Positions 37,071-45,905 of a stretch of 64,000 nucleotides of DNA are shown here, piece by piece. Source of the DNA: Sinorhizobium fredii NGR234 (GTDB lineage Bacteria; Pseudomonadota; Alphaproteobacteria; Rhizobiales; Rhizobiaceae); NCBI RefSeq assembly GCF_000018545.1, contig NC_012587.1, positions 2,294,001 through 2,358,000 of the forward strand. The letters are read 5' to 3'. How positions within the stretch are numbered: the stretch's first letter is position 1; every line of letters begins with the position of its first letter. Below the pieces are notes generated by a model that saw nothing but the letters and a program-made list of their open reading frames with translations, ran no database searches and was not told the DNA's origin. The position numbers and the translations under genes are program-made.

Positions 37071-38870
37071 ATGAAATTCGCAGGTTTCAGGGTCCAGAAT
37101 TTCCGCAATATCTTGGACTCCGGGTGGATCGAGGCCAATCGGATCACGGCTTTCGTCGGGCAGAATGAGGCAGGGAAAAGCAATCTGTTCGAAGCCCTGT
37201 ACGTATTGAACCCCATTATTCCCGATATTGAATACTCGGTAGACGAGGACTGGCCCGTCGACCGTTGGGAAGGGAGAAAAGATGCCGAAGGAGAACCTGT
37301 ATGCGAAGCGAGATTTGAACTTAACGCAGCGGAGATCGCCAGTCTGTTCTCCGCCGCCAGGGTTCCTATTCCCGCTCCCGCCGACGGCGAAGACCCAGTC
37401 CCTGAACCGCAGCTGCCAACCGACGCATCGCTGAACCTGACCAAATGGTATGGCTACAAGACCGAGCACAAAGCCGTTGGATATCCCGAGGGAGCGCTCG
37501 ATCCAGCAAAGGTCGCAGAGTGGGCCACCAAGAATGTCCCGAAGTTCGTCTATATCCGCGACTACGAGATGTCGGGCGCTCAAGTCGAACTGGACCAGCT
37601 GTATCAGCGTCTGACTAATGTCGGTGGCAAACGCCATCAACTGAGCAACGAGGATCAGACGGTCCTGATTATTCTCGATCTCGCGAACATCGACCTCAAG
37701 GATTTCATCGAAAAAGGGAAGACAGCCGAAGGTCGCACAAACCGTTCTTTCGACAAGCGGTCGGCCTCGAAGTATCTGACGAAGCAGTTCTCAGAGCTGT
37801 GGCGACAGAAGGAGGTTGAGTTCGATATCGAAATCGATGGACCAACGCTGAACATCTTCGCAGAGGACGCGAATATTGGAATGCCCGTACGCCTCCACCG
37901 GCGTTCTACAGGATTCCGATGGTACGTTTCATTCGCGTGGAAATTCACGCATGCCACCAAGGGCGATTTCAAGAACTGCGTTCTCCTGCTCGAGGAGCCT
38001 GGCGTCCATCTTCACTTCACGGGCCAGCGCGACCTCCTGACTGTCTTCGATAGGCTGTCGGCGAACAACACGATCCTGTATACCACCCACCTCGCATCTA
38101 TGGTCGATCTCGCGCATCCTGAGCGTGTCCGTATCGTGGAAAGCCGTGACCACCATCTCTCGATAACTCAGGGCATCGTCAGCCAGCAAAAAGAACCCAT
38201 GGCTGTCATCGAACAAAGCCTGGGCCTCACGGGAGATCAAAGTGGTATCCTCGGCAACCGCCAGGTCCTCATCGTCGAGGGCGGGGATGACACCGTCGTC
38301 CTCAACAAGCTGTCCGGCCTCCTCAAGTCCGGGGGCAAGGAGGGCCTCTCCGACCGCGTTTATCTCTGGCCCGCACACGGCGCGCAGAAGACCCCGATGT
38401 ACGCCGGCTTCGCTATTGGACAAGGATGGGATGCAGGCGTCTTGCTGGATAGCGACGAGGCGGGGAACGATGCAAAAAGCAAGATCACTGAGCTTTACCT
38501 TCCGAAGCTGGCTGAGGGGAAGGAGCAAAAGTTCAGAACGCTAATGCTAGGACAGGCAGCCGGTTCAAAGAAAACCGATTTCGCAATTGAGGACCTGTTC
38601 CCGGACGCTTTCTACGTTGACTGCGTCAACAAGGCCTACGGCTTGGCGATCAAGCTAGACGACTTGCCGCAGGACGGATCGGACATGATCACGAAACGCG
38701 TAGAACACCTTCTGAAATCTCGATACGGCCACAAGAAACTCGATAAGAGAACCGTGATGGCAGAAATGTGGAAGCGCTTCGATACCTGGAAATCCGTAGA
38801 CGATCTGCCGAAAGAGGCAGTGCAACATTCAGAGAAGGTGTTTAAGGTTATCAACGCCGCCTTCGGATGA
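37071..38870 (+). CDS. OLD-family ATP-dependent endonuclease (ABC ATPase + TOPRIM)
   Basis: 599 residues from the ATG at 37071 (AGGAG 10 nt upstream; an earlier ATG at 37038 is possible). N-terminal ABC-type ATPase: MKFAGFRVQNFRNI, Walker A GQNEAGKS at 30-37, Walker B LLLEEPGVHLH near 305, TTHLASMVDLA as the H-loop. C-terminal TOPRIM nuclease: VLIVEGGDD with the catalytic E near 402 and VLLDSDEAG (DxD) near 460. OLD proteins cut DNA and act in phage exclusion, alone or with a partner such as in Gabija. Here the upstream gene is the broken CoiA-like one rather than a UvrD helicase, so it is not a standard Gabija pair. Confidence 0.9.
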   Translation: MKFAGFRVQNFRNILDSGWIEANRITAFVGQNEAGKSNLFEALYVLNPIIPDIEYSVDEDWPVDRWEGRKDAEGEPVCEARFELNAAEIASLFSAARVPIPAPADGEDPVPEPQLPTDASLNLTKWYGYKTEHKAVGYPEGALDPAKVAEWATKNVPKFVYIRDYEMSGAQVELDQLYQRLTNVGGKRHQLSNEDQTVLIILDLANIDLKDFIEKGKTAEGRTNRSFDKRSASKYLTKQFSELWRQKEVEFDIEIDGPTLNIFAEDANIGMPVRLHRRSTGFRWYVSFAWKFTHATKGDFKNCVLLLEEPGVHLHFTGQRDLLTVFDRLSANNTILYTTHLASMVDLAHPERVRIVESRDHHLSITQGIVSQQKEPMAVIEQSLGLTGDQSGILGNRQVLIVEGGDDTVVLNKLSGLLKSGGKEGLSDRVYLWPAHGAQKTPMYAGFAIGQGWDAGVLLDSDEAGNDAKSKITELYLPKLAEGKEQKFRTLMLGQAAGSKKTDFAIEDLFPDAFYVDCVNKAYGLAIKLDDLPQDGSDMITKRVEHLLKSRYGHKKLDKRTVMAEMWKRFDTWKSVDDLPKEAVQHSEKVFKVINAAFG

Positions 38871-39030
38871 TCGGCACGATCCGTCCTGCATTTCTGAAAC
38901 TGATATGCGGGACGGATCGTTATGCTCCGGTCATCGCTGTAGTCGACCGAGACTCCGAGTGAAGTTCGGCGTCGTGGTCCGCCGCGCACTATGGCGCGAA
39001 GCGGATTGAGAACCGCTAGCTGGCAGATGG

Positions 39031-40719
39031 TCACATTCGCTCTATCAGCGGCGACAACCTTGCATAGACAGCCTCATACTCTCCTGACGACAGTATAGAC
39101 TTCTTCTCAGTGAACTCGCGCAGCATGCTGGCGTCGATCGCGTTGCCGTGGAGCGAGATCGTTCCGATAATCGTCTGGCCGCTATGAGGTCTTGCCGACG
39201 TGACGAGCTTGATGATTGCCGGTGCATTGGTCATGTCCTGCTCTTGCTGGACGGGACTGTCGATAACCAACGGGGCTGCAAACGCCGTCGAGAATTTTCG
39301 GATCGTTACATCCAATGCCAGAATGTAGGCGAGCAAGAGCCGTGGCTGTTCGCTCCCCGTCTCGACGATGCGGCCGCTGATCTTCGTAACGGCATCGTTG
39401 TCGGCGTCCAACACATTCAGCGCCTTCATGTACTGAGACATGAAGGCCGCGTAGTACTTCTCGACTGTCTGCCGTGTGGATGGATTGTCGATCTCGCGGA
39501 TATCGGTGTCGATATCCGATATCTCAGAAACGATTTTGCCGATCTGAGTTTCGAGGTCATCTATCTGGCTGCGAAGCAGGGCCGCCGCCGTGCGGCGTCC
39601 CTCGTTCTCGATCAGCTCACGAAGGGTGACGTCACCCCGTCGTTCATCGAGAAGGGCCTGAATCTCCGCGATCGTTTCGTCCGCCGACCGAATTTGCCTC
39701 TGGATTTCTTCGACACTCTTGGCCAGTCCCCGCTTCTTCTGTTGGGCGTCGCTGAGGAAGGTGAAGCATTCCTCCCGATCCGTCAAAATGGCGAAACGGT
39801 TGGTGAAATCATTCAGGTGCATCGTGCCACAAGTCGGGCAAGGGATTTTATCCCGAATGTCGTCTGTCGCCCACTGCGCGTCCTCTGACAGCTCAGCAAT
39901 CGATGCTTCGACGATCGCGATCTGCTCGTCGATTAGCACTCGCCGGTCAACGATATCGGCAAGTTCAGCCGCACGGGTCTGCCGAAGTTCTCGTATGGAT
40001 TTGACCTTGACGAGTAAGTCCTGGATCGCATTTTCATGGTCTTCGAGAGACAGCTCAACACCGCTGAAACCCGGCTCAAGCCGCAGTCTGCTGATCGCGT
40101 TCTGGACAATGGTGCGATCCTGCCCGAGTTCCTTGGTCTGTAAGTCCAGCTGCTTCTTTTTCGCAGTCAATTCGTAATATCGGTTCGGTCTGATGCCCGA
40201 ATGAAATTCGACCACGGAAGTCTTGAAGTTGGAGTACTGCGTGAGGCGGTCGAAAGAATTCAGAGGCTTCGACCAGCCTGCGTCCTGGTCAACGTAGAAC
40301 GGCAGAAACGCATATGCAGGCGGTGGCTGCTCGGGCTCTCCCTTTCTATTGGAGAGGACGAGATTGAAGTCGAGAAGATCGGCCAAGAACGGTCCGAGTT
40401 CGCTCGTGAAGGAGTTCGTCGACAGTAGGAGTCGATCTCCCTCGTCGAAAATCGCCACGCGGTCCTTGTTGCGTAGAGCCTTATATCGGACGCCGTCGAT
40501 CGTGAACGTCAACAGCCCCTTGACGGCTACCTTCTTCCATTTCGGATGAATTACGGCTGGCGCAGCACCCAAGGTCCAGTATATGTGCTTAATCAGAGAT
40601 GATTTTCCGACTCCGTTTTCCCCGGTTATTACCGTCAGTAGGGGATGAAACTCCACCTTCCGCGCTTTCCGTTCGGTCAGCGACAGCAACTCCAGACTTT
40701 CGAAGATCAAGTTTTTCAT
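39031..40719 (-). CDS. lmuB: SMC-like ATPase, Lamassu LmuB-type
   Basis: 562 residues. Walker A GENGVGKS at 33-40, long coiled coils on either side of a zinc hook CPTC near 293-296, and Walker B LVIDSPVQQEQD near 485. The architecture is Rad50/SMC-like. It lies 51 nt downstream of a DUF4297-type nuclease gene. That pairing matches the Lamassu defence family, where LmuB senses replication or DNA-end structures and releases the LmuA nuclease. It is somewhat short for an LmuB. No LmuC gene is seen, as in two-gene Lamassu variants. Confidence 0.75.
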   Translation of the reverse strand: MKNLIFESLELLSLTERKARKVEFHPLLTVITGENGVGKSSLIKHIYWTLGAAPAVIHPKWKKVAVKGLLTFTIDGVRYKALRNKDRVAIFDEGDRLLLSTNSFTSELGPFLADLLDFNLVLSNRKGEPEQPPPAYAFLPFYVDQDAGWSKPLNSFDRLTQYSNFKTSVVEFHSGIRPNRYYELTAKKKQLDLQTKELGQDRTIVQNAISRLRLEPGFSGVELSLEDHENAIQDLLVKVKSIRELRQTRAAELADIVDRRVLIDEQIAIVEASIAELSEDAQWATDDIRDKIPCPTCGTMHLNDFTNRFAILTDREECFTFLSDAQQKKRGLAKSVEEIQRQIRSADETIAEIQALLDERRGDVTLRELIENEGRRTAAALLRSQIDDLETQIGKIVSEISDIDTDIREIDNPSTRQTVEKYYAAFMSQYMKALNVLDADNDAVTKISGRIVETGSEQPRLLLAYILALDVTIRKFSTAFAAPLVIDSPVQQEQDMTNAPAIIKLVTSARPHSGQTIIGTISLHGNAIDASMLREFTEKKSILSSGEYEAVYARLSPLIERM

Positions 40720-40770
40720 GGTTCTTTTTTCTGAGGTTTCGGACCAGTAGGAGAAATCTGTCGCTGTCTC

Positions 40771-41838
40771 TCATCGCTTGTACTCGTAGAGGATGACCGC
40801 CTTAACGAAGTCATCGGTCGCATTGGGCTTCCAGCGCCTCACTTCGTCAGAGACAAGGGGTAAGCACCCTTCCATTCCCCCTTTCAACGTGGCAGCGGCG
40901 TCGATGACGGGGGTGACTGTTTCCTTCACGTTTGCCGCAAGCTCTAGGGTGCCAGCACTCCAGCGGCGCTTGCGTTCGGCCATGTAGCTGTTCCACTCCC
41001 GCTCTAGCCTGCTGTCTTCCTGATGTGGAACCGCGAGTTGCCGCGAGGTGGTTTCCCAGCTTGGCCGGTATAGATACGCACTGTCCAGTGCCCCGAGCCA
41101 CTTGTCCATGTCTGCCCGGGTCATGAATTTCGACGCTTTCAAGTCGGCGAAACTCTTCACATTCGCGAGCCGCTTGGAACGCCTTTTTCCTTCGTTTGCG
41201 AGATGAAGCGTGAAAGGGACGGAACCGGGTTCGGCACTGGTGTGGTCCTTCAAGAACAGACTGACCTCACCGAAAACGGCTTGTTCGTAGCTTGCGAGGT
41301 TGAGTTCACAGTAATCGAAATGGAAATAGCCAAGGTGATCGACTTCCTTGAAGCCCTTATTTTCGAGCTTCATTGCCGTCACGAACTTGGCAACGTCTTC
41401 GGGTTTCGCCGTGCTGAAGCTGGCCTCGCCGTACTTCGTGCCGATTTCGACGAGGGGTTGGTTACTGACAAAGACGAGCTTTTCAGCGGCGCTTCCAAAC
41501 CGCTTGAAGTTGCCGAACATCTTACCGACGAACGAGGCTTTCGGTTTAGGGACCTTCCCCGTGCTCATGGGACGGTCAACCAGTCTTGTGATGGTCCAGT
41601 TTCCCGCTTCCTGTGTCTTTACCTGATAGAAGACAGCTTTCGTGGGGGCGTCGGCGTCGTCTAGCGAAACGATGTCGTCATGGAATTCAAAGGCGACGGC
41701 GTAATTGAGATCGGCGGCATGCAGTTTGAGAACTTTGGATATGCCCCATGCGGTCTGAAAGTCGAACCGGTCGATGGCGGTGCGTCCGCCGTTCTCGGGC
41801 TCCTTTACCGTCATCATGTCGTCGATCAGCTTCACCAC
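40771..41838 (-). CDS. lmuA: DUF4297/Cap4-type nuclease, Lamassu LmuA-like effector
   Basis: 355 residues. The N-terminal domain (about 18-100) reads AIDRFDFQTAWGISKVLKLH, then FEFHDDIVSL and AVFYQVKTQEAGNW. The E51/D54-D55 and QVK (72-74) set is the PD-(D/E)XK signature of DUF4297/Cap4 dsDNA nucleases. The rest is an all-alpha region ending in VKAVILYEYKR, likely the contact with the SMC partner. The start is one of two adjacent GTG codons behind AGGAGG (41838 or 41835). With lmuB it forms a two-gene abortive-infection-type system; toxicity on activation is inferred from the family. Confidence 0.75.
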   Translation of the reverse strand: MVKLIDDMMTVKEPENGGRTAIDRFDFQTAWGISKVLKLHAADLNYAVAFEFHDDIVSLDDADAPTKAVFYQVKTQEAGNWTITRLVDRPMSTGKVPKPKASFVGKMFGNFKRFGSAAEKLVFVSNQPLVEIGTKYGEASFSTAKPEDVAKFVTAMKLENKGFKEVDHLGYFHFDYCELNLASYEQAVFGEVSLFLKDHTSAEPGSVPFTLHLANEGKRRSKRLANVKSFADLKASKFMTRADMDKWLGALDSAYLYRPSWETTSRQLAVPHQEDSRLEREWNSYMAERKRRWSAGTLELAANVKETVTPVIDAAATLKGGMEGCLPLVSDEVRRWKPNATDDFVKAVILYEYKR

Positions 41839-42351
41839 GCCTCCTGAAGTCCGTATCGAATCGAGCGGTTCCTCCGTGGGCTGTATCCTATTGGTGTCTT
41901 TGGTTTATTGGAAGCCGGATCGCAGAGGACATGTATCGCCCTTTTTGTTCCGGAAGGGCAACGCCGCGACCTCGCGGCACGCTCGGAGCGTTCGAATGGC
42001 GGCGCGACAACTTGCGCCCAATGGTCGTGCTGTGCCGATCCTCCACCATTTTGTGGACACCGTTAACAAATGACGAACATTTACCGTTGGGTGAAGGGCC
42101 ATTTCCTCGAGCCAGAAATCCTGTACCGCCTGCGGCTGAACGTCGACGCTTACATCCGCAATCAAATCCTCGTGGAGATGCGCCGCGGCACCGGGACTTC
42201 CCCTGTTGACGCCATCCTGGGAGGCGTTGGCTATGTGAACCGACATCTGCCACATCTGGAATCGCCGCGAGTGAGGTCCCAAGGCAGACCTGTAATTCCG
42301 GCGAAGAAGCGCGGGAGGAGACGGCGTCGATGGCCGATAGATGCCCTACAG
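41839..42351. other. Non-coding interval between the Lamassu-like operon and the hypothetical gene
   Basis: I see no supported gene. A plus-strand frame opens at 42070 but runs antisense through the more protein-like minus-strand gene beyond 42352, so I do not call it. The promoter of lmuA should lie around 41850-41930. Confidence 0.4.
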
Positions 42352-42756
42352 TCAGGACTCCAATGGCAGCTTGATCGATGGGAACTTGGGCTGGATCAAC
42401 TTGATGAGCTTGGTAAAGGGCTTCTTGTGAAGGAAGAGGTCCAGTGGCTTTGCTCCCGCGAACAGTTGCCTCGTTCCAAGGTGCAGCTTATTGCCAACAA
42501 ATCTGTGGGGGCCGCCGACGCAGTGTGCGTGCGGCCGTGAGGGGAATGGATCGGCATCAGTTTTGTGAACCTGCCAAACGCAATTGTCGACCTTGTAATC
42601 CTTCTGCACCAACACGTAGCCATCTGCATTCTGGAAGACAACGTCGTCCCCTAGATCGACAACAACGAAATCGTCATTGTCGTCCAGAATTGTACCGCCC
42701 GGCCATTCTACCTCCTCATTAGCATCCAAAATTCTGACAATCCGCATGCCAACCAT
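42352..42756 (-). CDS. Hypothetical protein with a PHxHC...HLGT motif
   Basis: 134 residues. The second half (DPFPSRPHAHCVGGPHRFVG, NKLHLGTRQLFAGAKPLDLF, KKPFTKLIKLIQPKF) has a pattern I associate with small domains near toxin or defence genes, but I cannot name the family. The N-terminus (VEWPGGTILDDNDDFVVVDL) is acidic. It lies 28 nt beyond the tniQ stop on the opposite end, same strand, so it could be the last gene of the tns operon. Function unknown. Confidence 0.6.
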   Translation of the reverse strand: MVGMRIVRILDANEEVEWPGGTILDDNDDFVVVDLGDDVVFQNADGYVLVQKDYKVDNCVWQVHKTDADPFPSRPHAHCVGGPHRFVGNKLHLGTRQLFAGAKPLDLFLHKKPFTKLIKLIQPKFPSIKLPLES

Positions 42757-42784
42757 CGACCTTCTCCCGAAATGAAGGATGAGA

Positions 42785-44950
42785 TTATGCTGGCGGACCA
42801 GAGTTGTCAGCGGTTTTCCGCTTCCTCCACCGTTCCCTCGTCTTCGCGTTTTGCCGCGCCGTGGCCTCCTTCATCACAGCGTCGAAGACACCGAGCATTT
42901 CCTTTATTGAGACGACGTAGTCCTCCGTATTCAGGTCGAACCAGAAATTCTGCCGTTCGCCCCTAGCGCTCAAATTGATATGGATTCCACCAAGACCCGG
43001 GTCGTACTGAAAGTGCGCCGACATACCCCTGCTTGAGTTCCAGACGCGTTGGCCACACATCGGCAGACGTGGCGGGAAAATCAGGTACGGACAGACCTTG
43101 GCCGCCTCTGGCACGATGATTTCCCAGAACCTGTCTACTCTGGCGTCTTCCAAAACTGTTGGATCGTTCTCCAGTTCATAGACCCGCATGACATCGTCCC
43201 GCCTGAAAACGGTGTCGATCTGCTTTCCGCCCTTGACGAATTTAACGATAGGCCGGACGCCCTCGCGCTGCATCCTCCAAGTCACCGCATGCCCGGAGAT
43301 GCCCATGCCATGTCCGAAGTCGGACGCCTTGGCATGGCCGGCAGCGAAAGCTTCGACTGCCTCGCGGGAAATCAGGACCTGACGGGGACTACGTTCCACC
43401 TCCCCCAGATGACCTTCCTTCACCAAAACGAACACCGTCTCATACGTCATGTTCAGGAGCGCCTGGGCCTCGCCCATGGTCATCGTCTCGTCAGAGCGCG
43501 TGAACGACTGACGTTTCCGCTTAGCGTCCGTGTGTACCATGAGTCGCTTGAAGCCAGGGACGTCGCTGCGCTTTTCGCAGATGACGACCTCGCCTTTCAG
43601 GCACGCGACAGCCAGTTCGCCGGGCAGGATATTGTTGCGGACACGATAGGTGTGGAATGTAAGGCCGTAGGCAACGGGACCAGTCACCGGGAGGTCCTCG
43701 ATCAAACGCAGCACATTGGCAACCTGATCCGGCGAATACCGTCCTCCTGCACGTCGACCGGGATTGAGCCCCTTGAAAACGGACAGGTAACCAGCGTGAA
43801 CTAGATGGCGGATGGCATCCTGGTGAATACCGAGCCGCTTTGCCGCCTCGCCAACCCCGATAAGGGTCTCCTTGAATTTGGCGATAGCGGGGATGGCCTC
43901 GGCAGCCACGGTGCGGCGCTCTCGAGTTTTCTGAAGGACGCCGATCTCGCGAGCCAGGAGCTCGACCGCGCGGGGTTCGATGTTTAGCTGCTTCGCAATC
44001 TCCACACGCGGAGCGAACTCCACGTCGAAGTCCTCGTCTTTAACACGCCGGTCGTATCCTTCGGTCTCGAACACGGCGGCCTCTTGGAAGGCACGCCTCA
44101 GTGTCGATCGGAGGCTTTCGGGAAGAAAAGCTAGCATCGGATAGCCCCAACTGAAGTGGGCCGCGACTCCCCTCGCCTTATGTCCGCGCCGATATTTGCG
44201 GTGCCAAGTTCGGAATGCTTCGGCCAAGTCTCCCCTGTCCCCGCAAAGAGCGCCGTAGCCGATGTCCCCGGAGTGTTGGCCGATTGCGGGATGTTTCCTT
44301 ACAGGTGGGTTTTCGAGAAAGCGGCCGACGAACTCGCAGTAGTCGATGACGTCGGGAATGCTGATGGCGTCGAGCAACGGCGCACTGGTCGGCTCGAGCC
44401 AGCCGAAGCGGCCGAGAAGATATCGGGCAAACGGCGCGCCGTCGTCTCGCTTGGGCAAGGGATGGCCGAGCGCATAGCCGTCACGGGAGTATTCAAAGCC
44501 GAGCCACGACCAAGGGACAAGCGTCCCGCCCTCATCGCGCGTCACCAACTCGACACAGTGGATCGGGCAATGGCGGATGGATTCAACCTCCCACCATCCG
44601 CGGTGACGGGGGGACTCGTGGATGCAGCCAGGGCACCAGCGCCGCATCCCTAATCGAATGTGGTGGTACGGCAGACTATGTCCTCGGAGGACATAGCCGT
44701 CGCCGTCACGGAGCGGCGTGTTGAAGCGCAGCCGCTTGAACCACTCGGGCGGCATGGGATGCCGCTCGAGGGTTTCCATCAACTGATTGGTCGCGACGCG
44801 GTTGACCTCGAGGTCGTTCCATTGGGCGAAGGTGGTCATGCTGACCGAGCCTTCAAGCTCGGCCAGCCGCATGAAGTATCCGTGGGCGGGTTCGTCGGAT
44901 GCCGGAGAAATGTCCCAGCGCGAAAATACAAGGGTCTGGATGAATGTCAT
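42785..44950 (-). CDS. tnsD: TniQ/TnsD-type target-selection protein
   Basis: 721 residues. The N-terminus (PAHGYFMRLAELEGSVSMTT) and the zinc finger WCPGCIHESPRHRGWWEVES with IRHCPIHCVEL are the TniQ signature. A long C-terminal part includes HTH-like blocks (LIGVGEAAKRLGIHQDAIRH; TMGEAQALLNMTYETVFVLV). The length is that of sequence-specific TnsD rather than short TniQ, so it likely recognises a fixed attachment site, here probably the tRNA-Ile(CAU) gene next to the right end. Last core gene of the tnsABC-tniQ operon; its start lies 1 nt after the tnsC stop. Confidence 0.92.
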   Translation of the reverse strand: MTFIQTLVFSRWDISPASDEPAHGYFMRLAELEGSVSMTTFAQWNDLEVNRVATNQLMETLERHPMPPEWFKRLRFNTPLRDGDGYVLRGHSLPYHHIRLGMRRWCPGCIHESPRHRGWWEVESIRHCPIHCVELVTRDEGGTLVPWSWLGFEYSRDGYALGHPLPKRDDGAPFARYLLGRFGWLEPTSAPLLDAISIPDVIDYCEFVGRFLENPPVRKHPAIGQHSGDIGYGALCGDRGDLAEAFRTWHRKYRRGHKARGVAAHFSWGYPMLAFLPESLRSTLRRAFQEAAVFETEGYDRRVKDEDFDVEFAPRVEIAKQLNIEPRAVELLAREIGVLQKTRERRTVAAEAIPAIAKFKETLIGVGEAAKRLGIHQDAIRHLVHAGYLSVFKGLNPGRRAGGRYSPDQVANVLRLIEDLPVTGPVAYGLTFHTYRVRNNILPGELAVACLKGEVVICEKRSDVPGFKRLMVHTDAKRKRQSFTRSDETMTMGEAQALLNMTYETVFVLVKEGHLGEVERSPRQVLISREAVEAFAAGHAKASDFGHGMGISGHAVTWRMQREGVRPIVKFVKGGKQIDTVFRRDDVMRVYELENDPTVLEDARVDRFWEIIVPEAAKVCPYLIFPPRLPMCGQRVWNSSRGMSAHFQYDPGLGGIHINLSARGERQNFWFDLNTEDYVVSIKEMLGVFDAVMKEATARQNAKTRERWRKRKTADNSGPPA

Positions 44951-44951
44951 G

Positions 44952-45905
44952 TCACGCCGCCATCTGGAAAGGATACGTGGTCTCGCCGATGCGCTTGCGC
45001 ATGAAGCAGGCCGCCTTGAGATGCTTGCCCGCGATACATGGCGCGTCTTCTGCGATCGCGCGACGTGCGGCGTCGATCACGATGTTCATCGTCAGGCCGA
45101 CGGAACCGCCTGCGGCGAGCTTCCACTCATCGATCCATTCATCACGGTCGAGACCGGAGTCTTCCGCAAACGGAAGGCGTTCGGAAACGCCCGCCAGAAA
45201 TTCGAGGTAGTGGTCGAGTTCCTCGTTCATCGAAGTGTCGTGTTCAGCAAGATGTGCCGCCGGGAAGGAAGCCCGGTTAAAATGCTGCCTGTGTTCCAAC
45301 ATTCCCGCCTCGATGACGTTCAGGCCAGCCAGGAGGATTGAGCAAGCCCCGCTGTCTGCCAAGGCCTTGATCAACGAAAGCATGCCTTTCCGCTTCGCGG
45401 GTGGGGCCTCGAAAATGTAGTGGGCATCGTCCAGGATAACGAACACGGTGCCATGGCTGGCGACGCGCCTAACGCATTTGCTCTCGAGCGATTTACCGCC
45501 GATGTATGGTACCGAGGACGCCCCGGTGGCGAGGTAGAGCGCCGTCGCCAAGTCAGGCGCGCCCCACCTGTCCATGACCTCCACGTAGGCGAATGGATAG
45601 GTAAAACTGCTTTCGGGCGTGAGTTGATACGGTTTGTTGTCGCGCAGGAGCGTTTTCAGGAGCCACGACTTGCCAGCGCGGGAATTGCCCAGGAAGCCGA
45701 CGATTTCGCCTGTGATGGGCGCGCCGTCCTTTCCCTGCTTATGCAGGCCGAAGACTTCCTTGTAAGCCGTATTGAAGCGTGGATACCGGACAAGGAGGTT
45801 CTTGACCTGCTCCTGCCTTTCGGCCGGGGAAAGCTTGAGCATGGCGAGACGCGCCTTCTCGTCGTTCACGTAGGAAACCTCATGAAAATTGGGCAGGATG
45901 ATCAT
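44952..45905 (-). CDS. tnsC: TnsC/TniB-type AAA+ transposition regulator
   Basis: 317 residues. Walker A FLGNSRAGKSWLLKTLL, Walker B VFVILDDAHYIFEAP, and a C-terminal lid with GGSVGLTMNIVIDAARRAIA. TnsC polymerises on target DNA with ATP and links TniQ-bound target to the TnsAB transposase. It overlaps tnsB by 4 nt (45902-45905), which indicates coupled translation. Confidence 0.93.
   Translation of the reverse strand: MIILPNFHEVSYVNDEKARLAMLKLSPAERQEQVKNLLVRYPRFNTAYKEVFGLHKQGKDGAPITGEIVGFLGNSRAGKSWLLKTLLRDNKPYQLTPESSFTYPFAYVEVMDRWGAPDLATALYLATGASSVPYIGGKSLESKCVRRVASHGTVFVILDDAHYIFEAPPAKRKGMLSLIKALADSGACSILLAGLNVIEAGMLEHRQHFNRASFPAAHLAEHDTSMNEELDHYLEFLAGVSERLPFAEDSGLDRDEWIDEWKLAAGGSVGLTMNIVIDAARRAIAEDAPCIAGKHLKAACFMRKRIGETTYPFQMAA

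Noticed and set aside
37071-38870. Gabija system (GajA) for the OLD nuclease
   Set aside because: No UvrD-like GajB helicase follows; the next gene is the SMC-like lmuB on the other strand.
42070-42540. Plus-strand frame of 156 codons left of the small PHxHC gene
   Set aside because: It overlaps the minus-strand gene in antisense and has no recognisable domain or clear ribosome site; the minus-strand frame has a motif-like pattern.
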